A DNA stretch of 6,260 bases from an uncultured Bergeyella sp. (GTDB lineage: Bacteria; Bacteroidota; Bacteroidia; Flavobacteriales; Weeksellaceae): assembly GCA_916710115.1 (NCBI GenBank), contig CAKAOY010000069.1:1-6260 (forward strand), written 5' to 3'. A program made the position numbers and the translations under genes. This document shows, piece after piece, positions 1 to 5,963 of the stretch (within the stretch, counting starts at the first letter, position 1; the number at the start of each line of letters is the position of its first letter). The notes under the pieces are model-generated. The model did no database searches. It worked only from the letters and a program-made list of their open reading frames with translations, and was not told where the DNA came from.

Positions 1-681
1 ATTTCAGCAAATAATTTTAATGGAAATGTCCAAGACTTAAAAGATTACAGCTCTACAAAGTTTAATCGGGTAAGTCTTCTTTTAGCCAATACCGATGGAG
101 AAAAAGAAGCCTGTATTGGTTTAGTATTAGGGCGTTTGGCTTCTACTCCTGTGCAAAGAAATATAGGCAGGGTTAAGGACGGAGCCGTGGAGCTTTCTCA
201 GGCTTATTTCACCAATGGCGAAAAGGTAGAGAGTCTATCCAGTGCATGGGACAGCATCGCTGATAAACATTATATTTTCATGCGAAATTTTGCTGGAAAA
301 TCAGGATTTTTCTTTACTGATGACCCTACACTCACCACTGAAACTGATGACTTCAAAAGCCTTACCAATGGCTTTGTCATGGATAAAGTAGTGATTATCG
401 CTTATAATGTTTTGGTGGAAAATCTCGGAGATGAGATTGCCATCAATAGCAACGGAACTATTCATCCTGCCATTATTAAATCTTGGCAAAATGCTATTGA
501 AACAAATATCAATGGACAAATGACCCAGAGAGGAGAACTCAGCGGATTTAAGGCTTATATTGATGAAAATCAAGAAGTCATCAAAACAGGAATGATGAAT
601 GTGAGCTTACAGCTTCAACCCGTAGGCTATGCGAAATACATCACCGTTAATATCGGTTTTACTACAGAAATTAATAATTAA
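1..681 (+). CDS. Contractile tail sheath protein, C-terminal part (DUF2586-like), 5' end outside window
   Basis: The frame is open from base 1 to the TAA at 679-681 and gives 226 residues, so the true start lies upstream. A TTG at 136 is an internal codon, because the reading frame continues in protein-like sequence before it (SSTKFNRVSLLLANTDGEKE). The visible part has the look of a sheath C-terminal half: an aromatic block (YIFMRNFAGKSGFFF) followed by DDPTLT, a basic-aromatic turn, then a helical segment leading to a mixed beta C-terminus (MMNVSLQLQPVGYAKYITVNIGF). In sheath proteins such a C-terminal beta strand supplies the handshake between neighbouring subunits. Sheath subunits polymerise around the tube and contract on host contact. 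The tail tube gene follows after 21 bases, the usual sheath-tube order of myoviruses. The DUF2586 assignment is from memory of Bacteroidota prophage proteins. The sheath role is supported strongly by context. Confidence 0.8.
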   Translation: MSANNFNGNVQDLKDYSSTKFNRVSLLLANTDGEKEACIGLVLGRLASTPVQRNIGRVKDGAVELSQAYFTNGEKVESLSSAWDSIADKHYIFMRNFAGKSGFFFTDDPTLTTETDDFKSLTNGFVMDKVVIIAYNVLVENLGDEIAINSNGTIHPAIIKSWQNAIETNINGQMTQRGELSGFKAYIDENQEVIKTGMMNVSLQLQPVGYAKYITVNIGFTTEINN

Positions 682-702
682 AAACTAATCATTAATAAAA
701 AA

Positions 703-1119
703 ATGGCAACTTGGAGTTCAAAACAATATTCATGGTGTAGCCTTTCTGTCGCTTTCGGCGGTAGAATTTTAGAGGGCATTACCGAATTGGAATACACCAT
801 TAAACAAGATAAAGATTATCTATTTGGGAGAGGATGTACTCCTCATGGAGTCGTGCGAGGAAATCGCACTGGCGATGGGAAAATCACCCTTTGGCAAAGT
901 GAAGTAGAAGCAATGATAAGAGATGCAAAAAATAAAGATGTTTTAGCCTTATCCTTTGATATTATTGCTTCATATGTTCCTCATGATGGAGGGCAAATTG
1001 TAACTGATATTATTAAAAATGTGGAATTTACAGAAATGAAAAAATCCATGAAACAAGGTGATAAAAATATGCTTATAGAACTGCCAATTATCTTCACCAA
1101 AGTAGAGTATCAAAAATAA
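703..1119 (+). CDS. Phage tail tube protein
   Basis: This 138-residue protein fits the length of myoviral tail tube (inner core) proteins, which stack as hexameric rings inside the sheath to form the channel for DNA or effectors. Residues 12-60 carry the pattern seen in tube proteins of the Mu gpM/XkdM type: a beta-hairpin start (WCSLSVAFGGRILEGITELEY), a G-R-G-x-x-P-x-G-V-x-R-G-N core at about 42-54, then a G-x-I-T-L-like strand (GDGKITLWQSEVEAM). The C-terminus is again beta-rich (NMLIELPIIFTKVEY). The start is the ATG of an A-rich leader (AATAAAAAAATGG), with no Shine-Dalgarno sequence, as is usual in Bacteroidota. It lies directly after the sheath gene and before the chaperone gene. The family assignment rests on motif pattern and gene order, not on a search. 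Confidence 0.8.
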   Translation: MATWSSKQYSWCSLSVAFGGRILEGITELEYTIKQDKDYLFGRGCTPHGVVRGNRTGDGKITLWQSEVEAMIRDAKNKDVLALSFDIIASYVPHDGGQIVTDIIKNVEFTEMKKSMKQGDKNMLIELPIIFTKVEYQK

Positions 1120-1135
1120 AGCCTTTGGCTTTTTT
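1118..1135 (+). terminator. Terminator-like hairpin just after the tube gene
   Basis: AAAGCC (1118-1123) and GGCTTT (1127-1132) form a perfect 6-bp stem with a TTT loop, and the run of Ts continues to 1135. The stem begins inside the tube stop codon (TAA 1117-1119). This is the form of a weak intrinsic terminator. Because the operon continues 22 bases later with the chaperone gene, it probably acts, if at all, as an attenuator or mRNA 3'-end protector that favours abundant tube protein over chaperone. With only three G-C pairs and a 3-base loop, full termination is unlikely. Confidence 0.45.
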
Positions 1136-1157
1136 ATTAACCTTATAACATAAAAAA

Positions 1158-1454
1158 ATGGAAAATACAGAAGAAAAATTCATTGAAGAATTAAAATCAA
1201 AACACGGACAGATTTATTTAATAGAATTTGAAGATGGCAAGAAAGCTTATCTTAAAAAGCCGAGCAAGAATGTTCTCTCTATGGCAATGACTAAAATGCA
1301 GTCCAATCCATTAGGTTTTGCAGAAACGATACTCAATCAATGTTTTGTCGCTGGTGATGAAGAGGTAAAAACAAGTGATGAATATTTCTTGGGAGCTGCA
1401 GGGCAATTAGAACATCTTATGGAGGTGAAAAATGCCGAACTAAAAAAGTTATAG
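1158..1454 (+). CDS. Tail assembly chaperone, short form (gpG-like)
   Basis: This is the 98-residue product of normal decoding, ending at TAG 1452-1454. Its position, between the tube and tape measure genes, is that of lambda gpG and its counterparts in most long-tailed phages: small, poorly conserved proteins that bind the tape measure during tail assembly and are absent from the finished virion. The N-terminal 35 residues form a charged helix and a short beta pair (IYLIEFEDGKKAYLKKPS), followed by helices (about 38-62 and 75-97). The sequence ends in a lysine pair encoded by the frameshift site, AELKKL. The start is the ATG after an A-rich leader (ACATAAAAAAATG). No sequence family is recognised with certainty. 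The role comes from position, size and the recoding signal at its 3' end. Confidence 0.75.
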   Translation: MENTEEKFIEELKSKHGQIYLIEFEDGKKAYLKKPSKNVLSMAMTKMQSNPLGFAETILNQCFVAGDEEVKTSDEYFLGAAGQLEHLMEVKNAELKKL

Positions 1455-1627
1455 AGGATTCCAAAGGAGATTTGGAGTCCAACTGGATAGGTTATGTCAA
1501 TACCATGCTGGAATATTATTTAGGTATCAATCCTCAAACTCTTACCGATGATGAGTGGGCGGAGAAATTCGCCCAACTTCAAAACATTAGAGAGCAAGAA
1601 GCAAAGACTAACGGCTTTTCTGGGTGA
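1158..1627 (+). CDS. Tail assembly chaperone, -1 frameshifted long form (gpGT-like)
   Basis: A ribosome slipping back one base at A_AAA_AAG (1442-1448) leaves the short frame after Lys97 and continues from GTT 1448 to TGA 1625-1627, adding 59 residues for a total of 156. The added part is plainly protein-like: it starts VIEDSKGDLESNWIGYVNTM, continues with LEYYLGINPQTLTDDEWAEK and ends in a helix with FAQLQNIREQEAK. This -1 frame is open only from 1382 (TGA at 1379-1381 closes it) and has no ATG before 1505, so it is not a normal separate gene. In lambda the corresponding T extension recruits tube subunits to the gpG-coated tape measure, and the same job is inferred here. The last 20 bases overlap the 3' end of the opposite-strand membrane gene. 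The frame, site and hairpin are seen directly. That slippage occurs in the cell is inference from the family rule. Confidence 0.8.
1442..1480 (+). promoter_or_regulatory. Programmed -1 ribosomal frameshift signal (slippery heptamer plus hairpin)
   Basis: The heptamer A_AAA_AAG at 1442-1448 is in the right phase (codons CTA AAA AAG), the classic efficient bacterial slip site also used in dnaX. A spacer of 7 bases follows. The arms GGATTCCAAA (1456-1465) and TTTGGAGTCC (1471-1480) then form a 10-bp stem with one T-G wobble (1459-1477) and a GGAGA loop. Spacer length and stem fit the established layout of -1 frameshift stimulators. A GGAGG at 1421-1425, 16 bases before the heptamer, could act as an internal anti-Shine-Dalgarno contact, but such contacts are weak in Bacteroidota and the spacing is longer than in dnaX. 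Confidence 0.8.
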
Positions 1628-1931
1628 GAATTTTGTCAATATTGATAATAATACCAGAAGCACATGCTTGAAAGAAGATGGCTAATAGTATTCCTTGCCA
1701 CAAAACCCCTTCCGTGTAGGTAGCGATAAGAATAACAATTTGAAAAAATAGTATAGGCAACTGAATAAGCCATGCCCACCATTTTTTAAAGGGAGTAGAA
1801 GGAATTTGTAAAAATGAGATAATGCTCATCATTAAAGCAAGCAATCCCCATTTGAACAAAAACAACAAAGCAACCACAGCAAGAGCTATCAGTCCAACAA
1901 TCAAAATTGCATTAAGAATAAAACTAATCAT
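1608..1931 (-). CDS. Small predicted multi-pass membrane protein, opposite strand to tail operon (unknown; possible moron)
   Basis: This 107-residue protein is read from ATG (complement of CAT 1929-1931) to TAG (complement of 1608-1610). It is very hydrophobic, with likely membrane segments at about residues 3-26, 28-42 (short), 53-70 and 76-96. The charges lie between or after them: K27, K49-K50 followed by WWAW, and the tail K100-K106-R107. The family is not recognised. It is believed real because the + strand has no substantial open frame between the chaperone extension (ends 1627) and the tape measure (starts 1932), so it is not a shadow of another gene, and because the helix-loop layout is orderly. 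Its start codon abuts the tape-measure start and its end overlaps the chaperone extension by 20 bases. A reverse-strand membrane protein inside a tail operon suggests an accessory gene expressed from the lysogen, for example one blocking infection by related phages. A holin is less likely because that would be expected on the late strand. No clear promoter was found upstream. Confidence 0.6.
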   Translation of the reverse strand: MISFILNAILIVGLIALAVVALLFLFKWGLLALMMSIISFLQIPSTPFKKWWAWLIQLPILFFQIVILIATYTEGVLWQGILLAIFFQACASGIIINIDKILTQKSR

Positions 1932-3854
1932 ATGAGTTACGGTTTTACAATATTTCTAAAAGATTTGGCGTCATCTACTCTGATGAAGGTCAGCAGTGGC
2001 ATTTCCAATATGGAAAGCCGTCTGCAATCCAATCAATCAAAGATACAAAATAATTTTAGAAATACTACAAAATCTATTGATGAATTAAATGCAAAATTGC
2101 AAAGGCTTAATGCTCAAAGAACGGCTTCTACTTCTATCAGTGATATTCGTAGATTAAAAACAGAAGCTCTGCAGGTAGAACGGGAGATTAAACGATTAGA
2201 AGATCTCCCACCCAAAGGCTTTGGAGAAAGACTACGGAGTTTGGGCGGACAATTTGGAGGGTTAATCGGTCTTGCAGGAGGTGTAGGTCTTGCACTTCAA
2301 GGTTGGGAAAGTATCAAAGCCATTTTTAACAAAGGTATAGAATTAGAGCAATCCAACATTAAATTTGAAGTACTACTAGGGAGTGTAGAAAAAGCAAAAA
2401 CAATGCTCTCTGACCTTACCCAATATGCAGAAAAAACGCCTTATAGTTTTGATGGATTACAAAAAGGGGCTGAAACTATGCTCGGCTTTGGTATAGCAGA
2501 AGAAAAGATAATCCCTAATATGAAAATGCTGGGCGATATTGCTATGGGGAGTGATGAAAAACTACAAGGGCTATCCCTAGTGTATTCTCAAATAATGGCT
2601 ACGGGCAAACTAATGGGACAAGATTTACTCCAACTCATCAACCAAGGATTTAATCCATTACAAATTATCTCAGAACAAACGGGGCTAAGTGTTGGCGACC
2701 TTAAAAAGAAAATGGAAGAAGGAGCTATATCTTCTCAAATGATAGAAGAGGCTTTCAGGCTAGCCACCTCTGAGGGTGGTAGGTTCTACGGAATGAGCCA
2801 AAGAATGAGCGAATCCGCAGGAGGTAAATTCTCTACAATGATGGATGCCTTTTCTGCCGTTATAGGAAAGATTGGGCTAAGATTTGCTGAATGGGTAAAA
2901 CCTCTCTTTGAGGTAGGAACTGCATTTGCCGAGAAATTAATCCCTTTTGGGCAGTGGGTTTTAGGCTTCCTACCAAGTATGGAAACCTTTAATACAATAC
3001 TTACAATTTTAGGTATTACAGCATTGACTGTGGGAACTTATATGCTTATTGCTAATGCCTCTGCTATTGCGTGGTCTGTAACTCTTGGGATTTTGGAAGG
3101 AATTATTTGGCTGGTAGAAGCAGCACAATGGGCGTGGAATTTAGCAATGTCTATGAACCCTATCGGATTAGTGGTTGCAGGCATTGTGGCATTCATTGGC
3201 ATTTTGGTTTTATGTTGGAATAAATTTGATGGTTTACGTGGGGCTGTTATGGGCGTTTGGGAGGTTCTTAAAGGATTGGGAACAATGATTAAAAACTATG
3301 TTATCACCCGATTTAATGAACTCTTAGCAGGGATAAAAGGGATAGGCTCGGCTATCGTAGCTTTCCTTAGTGGTGATTTTGAAGGAGCTATACAAAAAGC
3401 CCAACAGGCAGGAAAAAACCTTATAGGTGCTAGCTCCGCAAAACAAGCTTTTGAAGATGGTAAAAAAGCCTTCCAAACCTTTAATACTGGTTGGGATAAA
3501 GGTGTAAAAATGAAGCCTGTAAGGATAGATAATATCTCTAAAATCAATCAAAAAGCTCAAAAAACAGCCACAGGAGGAGGAAAATCAGAGATTTTCAACT
3601 CTTTGCTCAATGATACTGGTGATAAAAAGAAGAAAAAAGGTAAAAAGAAAAACCCAGCCAAAGATAAAGCTAATGGCATTACTGCAGGTGGTTCAAGGCA
3701 AACAAATATCGTAGTCAATATCGGAAAACTTCAAGACCAAACAGTGATACAGGTAGATAACACTGAAAAAGGATTGAATAATTTAAGTGAGAAAGTTCAA
3801 GAACTTCTACTTCGTGCCGTCAATAGTGTTAATCAAATGCAGTCGTCACAATAG
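1932..3854 (+). CDS. Tail tape measure protein
   Basis: This 640-residue protein is the molecular ruler around which tube and sheath assemble. Residues 25-95 are a charged helical, coiled-coil-like region, followed by a glycine-rich hydrophobic stretch (105-122). Residues about 138-318 match the phage tape measure N-terminal domain (TIGR02675 type): LEQSNIKFEVLLGSVEKA, then AEKTPYSFDGLQKGAE, MATGKLMGQDLLQLINQGFN, and SESAGGKFSTMMDAFSAVIG. Hydrophobic helices at about 352-380, 383-395 and 409-428 are the probable membrane-inserting part used during DNA entry. A lysine-rich linker (565-577) precedes a conserved-looking C-terminal strand and helix (NIVVNIGKLQDQ to LLLRAV). At about 1.5 angstrom per residue it would predict a tail of roughly 95 nm, which is an inference. 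The start is ATG 1932, immediately next to the divergent start of the membrane gene, so its leader lies within that gene. Confidence 0.92.
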   Translation: MSYGFTIFLKDLASSTLMKVSSGISNMESRLQSNQSKIQNNFRNTTKSIDELNAKLQRLNAQRTASTSISDIRRLKTEALQVEREIKRLEDLPPKGFGERLRSLGGQFGGLIGLAGGVGLALQGWESIKAIFNKGIELEQSNIKFEVLLGSVEKAKTMLSDLTQYAEKTPYSFDGLQKGAETMLGFGIAEEKIIPNMKMLGDIAMGSDEKLQGLSLVYSQIMATGKLMGQDLLQLINQGFNPLQIISEQTGLSVGDLKKKMEEGAISSQMIEEAFRLATSEGGRFYGMSQRMSESAGGKFSTMMDAFSAVIGKIGLRFAEWVKPLFEVGTAFAEKLIPFGQWVLGFLPSMETFNTILTILGITALTVGTYMLIANASAIAWSVTLGILEGIIWLVEAAQWAWNLAMSMNPIGLVVAGIVAFIGILVLCWNKFDGLRGAVMGVWEVLKGLGTMIKNYVITRFNELLAGIKGIGSAIVAFLSGDFEGAIQKAQQAGKNLIGASSAKQAFEDGKKAFQTFNTGWDKGVKMKPVRIDNISKINQKAQKTATGGGKSEIFNSLLNDTGDKKKKKGKKKNPAKDKANGITAGGSRQTNIVVNIGKLQDQTVIQVDNTEKGLNNLSEKVQELLLRAVNSVNQMQSSQ

Positions 3855-3893
3855 GTAATTTCTCAATAGAATTTATGATGTAAAACAGAAAAG

Positions 3894-4490
3894 ATGGATT
3901 TTGATATTAAAGAATTAATTGCAAAAGCTCATTTTGATTATGTAGGACCAGCATTTCCGAGCTGGTGGGGACAAAATAAAACCAAATTTGTTTTGCCTTC
4001 ACTCAAGGGAATAGGTTCGGCATTATTACTAGGACAAACTTATTTTCAGACCTTGAAAGTAAGCTATAAAGGAGAGCAGTTTGTTTTTCCTAATGAACCT
4101 TTAATTTCTTTGAGTTTAGCAAAGACTATTGTGGAAACAGCCACCGTAGGAAAGGAACGAAAAGGCACAGTGAAGGAATACATTTGCACCGAAGATTACA
4201 CCCTATCCATTAAAGGAATCTGTGTGAATGAAGATATAGAAAAAAGAGATGAATATCCCACGGAGCAGGTGCAAGAACTACAACGATTATTTGAAATCAA
4301 TGATAGTATAAATGTAGAAAACAATCCATTTTTAGAACTTTTTGGTATTCGTAGAATTGTCTTAAAGAGCATTGATTGGAGTGAAATGGCAGGACAACAA
4401 GGCTTACAGAAATATTCCATCACGGCAGTTTCTGACCAAGATTTTTATGCTGATTTAACAGAAAAGAATGCCATTAGCACCAGATTATAA
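3894..4490 (+). CDS. DUF6046-like tail/baseplate protein
   Basis: The protein has 198 residues. It begins with a short helix and aromatic block (FPSWWGQ), then beta-rich sequence (LKVSYKGEQFVFPNEPLISLSLAKTIVET), a KGTVKEYI motif at about 90-97, a strand pair around DYTLSIKGIC (101-110), and YPTEQVQELQRLFE (121-134). Its end has IRRIVLKSIDWSEM and QKYSITAVSDQDF. This pattern is what I recall for DUF6046 proteins encoded between tape measure and hub in Bacteroidota phages. By position it corresponds to Mu gpN or the LysM-type tail proteins that join the tube to the hub, so a role at the tube-baseplate junction is inferred. No catalytic motif is seen. The gap to the tape measure is 39 bases and the leader is A-rich (ACAGAAAAGATG). 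Confidence 0.65.
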   Translation: MDFDIKELIAKAHFDYVGPAFPSWWGQNKTKFVLPSLKGIGSALLLGQTYFQTLKVSYKGEQFVFPNEPLISLSLAKTIVETATVGKERKGTVKEYICTEDYTLSIKGICVNEDIEKRDEYPTEQVQELQRLFEINDSINVENNPFLELFGIRRIVLKSIDWSEMAGQQGLQKYSITAVSDQDFYADLTEKNAISTRL

Positions 4491-4502
4491 AAATTATAAA
4501 AA

Positions 4503-5471
4503 ATGTTTGTTTTAACCTCAGAAATTAAAATTGGTCAATTTACTTTCCGCTCCATCAGTGAAGTGGAAATTATCAAAAGTATTGAAGAACTATCGGATAC
4601 AGCAACGATTAAAATGCCCTCTAAATTTATCGTTCGGCAAAATGGCGAAGAAAAATTAGTGGAAAATGCTCTGAAAGTTGGTGATAAAGTCAGTATTAAA
4701 TTAGGCTATGAAGAAAAATATGAGGGAGTGGAATTTACAGGTTTTGTTGTGTCCATAGGTTCAAAAATTCCTTTGGAAATCAAATGTGAAGATGCAATGT
4801 GGCTTCTTAGAAGAAAAAACATCACCCACGCTTTTAATGATAAAACCCCACTAAAAACCATTTTACAAAAAGTGGTAGAAAATACAGAGATAGAACTTTC
4901 AGATAAAATCCCCAATGTAGAAGTGGAAAAGTTCATTATAAGAAATGCCAACGGCACCCAAGTATTACAAAAACTCAAAGAGCATTTGGCATTAAGTATT
5001 TATTTAGATAGTGAAGGGAAATTATATGCTGGATTGGAGCAATTAAATAATCTCCATAAAGAAGCAATTTATGACCTCAATTATAACCTTGTGGAGAATA
5101 ATTTAGAATATAAAACCGCCGAGCAGAAGCGACTAAGAATCAAATATACCTATATGGATAGCAAGAATAAGAAAAAAAGCGTAGAAGTGGGCGATAAAGA
5201 TGGCGAGCTTAGAACCTTTCATACCAGTATTATTTCTGATGAAAAAAAGATGGAAGAAATGGCTCATGCCGAAATGCAAAAGCTAAAATACGATGGTCTT
5301 GAAGGTAGTGTAAAATCTTTTTTAATCCCTTATGCTTCACACGGAATGACTGCCGTTATTAAAGATAAAGAACATCCCAACCGAGAGGGCAAATACTTTA
5401 TTAAAAAAGTAGTAACCTCTTTTGGGAATAATGGGGCAAGGCGTGAAATAAGCATTAGCAATAAATTATGA
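4503..5471 (+). CDS. Baseplate hub protein (gpD / Mu gp44 type)
   Basis: The 322-residue length and layout fit the gpD/gp44/gp27 hub family, which forms the trimeric ring at the tail tip that carries the spike. Residues 1-95 form the first barrel-like domain (FTFRSISEVEIIKSIEELSDTA, then a GDKVSIKLGYE strand pair and FTGFVVSIGSKIPLEIKCED). Residues 96-185 hold the inserted helical domain (MWLLRRKNI, TPLKTILQKVVE, ANGTQVLQKLKEHLALSIYL, where a short helix of this kind is typical of the family). The remainder is beta-rich and ends with a barrel (GMTAVIKDKEHPNREGKYFIKKVVTSF...GARREISISNKL). It ends in an ATGA overlap with the spike gene, which couples translation of two proteins that must assemble together. 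The start ATG lies 12 bases after the previous stop in an A-rich leader. Confidence 0.82.
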   Translation: MFVLTSEIKIGQFTFRSISEVEIIKSIEELSDTATIKMPSKFIVRQNGEEKLVENALKVGDKVSIKLGYEEKYEGVEFTGFVVSIGSKIPLEIKCEDAMWLLRRKNITHAFNDKTPLKTILQKVVENTEIELSDKIPNVEVEKFIIRNANGTQVLQKLKEHLALSIYLDSEGKLYAGLEQLNNLHKEAIYDLNYNLVENNLEYKTAEQKRLRIKYTYMDSKNKKKSVEVGDKDGELRTFHTSIISDEKKMEEMAHAEMQKLKYDGLEGSVKSFLIPYASHGMTAVIKDKEHPNREGKYFIKKVVTSFGNNGARREISISNKL

Positions 5472-5962
5472 GTAAAGAATTACAAGATGCCCTACGGCAA
5501 TTAAGCAAAAGAGAAACCGATACATTCCCTGCAAAGGTCGTATCTATTGACAAAGAAAAAGGCACTTGTGTGGTCAATGATGGCGATTTAGAATATACCG
5601 AAGTTAGACTATCAGCCACCATAGAAGATAATGCCAAAAGATTTTTTATCTATCCCAAAGTAGGAAGTTTCGTTTTGGTATCACCTATAAAAGAAGATAT
5701 TCACAGGCTTTATGTAGAGTTTTTTAGTGAAATTGAAAGTATCGATTTAGAGATAGAAACTACTCAATTAAAAATCAATCATGAAGGATTTTTATTAAAA
5801 AAAGCAAACGAGACTTTGGCGGTATTAATGAGTGATTTATTGCGAGAAATTCAGCAGATGAAATTCCTCACCACTTCAGGAGGTCCAACGACAAGGCTTA
5901 TCAATAAAGAGAGATTTAAAGCAATTGAAAACCGCTTTAAGAACCTATTAAAAGACAATTAA
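5468..5962 (+). CDS. Baseplate spike protein (gpV / Mu gp45 type)
   Basis: The 164-residue protein begins with an OB-fold-like domain (residues about 18-88: FPAKVVSIDKEKGTCVVN, then a strand with EVRLSATIE, and YPKVGSFVLVSPIKED). A short beta-helix segment follows (about 89-118: IESIDLEIETTQLKINHEGF), and then a helical tail (LAVLMSDLLREIQQMKF and RFKAIENRFKNLLKD) joined by TTSGGPTTRLIN. OB fold plus beta-helix is the plan of the membrane-piercing spike in contractile tails. No HxH metal-binding tip motif is seen, unlike canonical gpV and gp45. The helical ending resembles what I recall from Bacteroidota homologues. The start codon overlaps the hub stop (ATGA, 5468-5471), which fits translational coupling with the hub. 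Confidence 0.78.
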   Translation: MSKELQDALRQLSKRETDTFPAKVVSIDKEKGTCVVNDGDLEYTEVRLSATIEDNAKRFFIYPKVGSFVLVSPIKEDIHRLYVEFFSEIESIDLEIETTQLKINHEGFLLKKANETLAVLMSDLLREIQQMKFLTTSGGPTTRLINKERFKAIENRFKNLLKDN

Positions 5963-5963
5963 A

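Noticed and set aside
1432..1443. ATG after GGAGG that could start a tiny internal frame (MPN-stop)
   Set aside because: It has three codons only and is not in the -1 frame of the chaperone extension, so it cannot explain the extension. Kept only as a side note in the frameshift findings.
1557..1574. Inverted repeat GGGCG/CGCCC with an 8-base loop near the end of the chaperone extension
   Set aside because: The stem is 5-6 bp with no T run on either strand, and it is fully explained by coding for DEWAEKFAQ. Too weak to be called a terminator for the reverse-strand gene.
1932..2010. Promoter for the reverse-strand membrane gene
   Set aside because: The reverse complement was scanned for a Bacteroidota -7 TAnnTTTG with an upstream TTG. 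No convincing match was found, so no promoter is called.
2764..2779. CCACC/GGTGG hairpin inside the tape measure gene
   Set aside because: It is a short stem in the middle of a conserved coding region, with no slip site or T run near it, so chance is the simplest explanation.
3622..3655. A-rich run in the tape measure as a second frameshift site
   Set aside because: No heptamer of form X_XXY_YYZ is in phase (the candidates read T_AAA_AAG or G_AAA_AAA), and the zero frame continues normally for about 70 residues beyond it.
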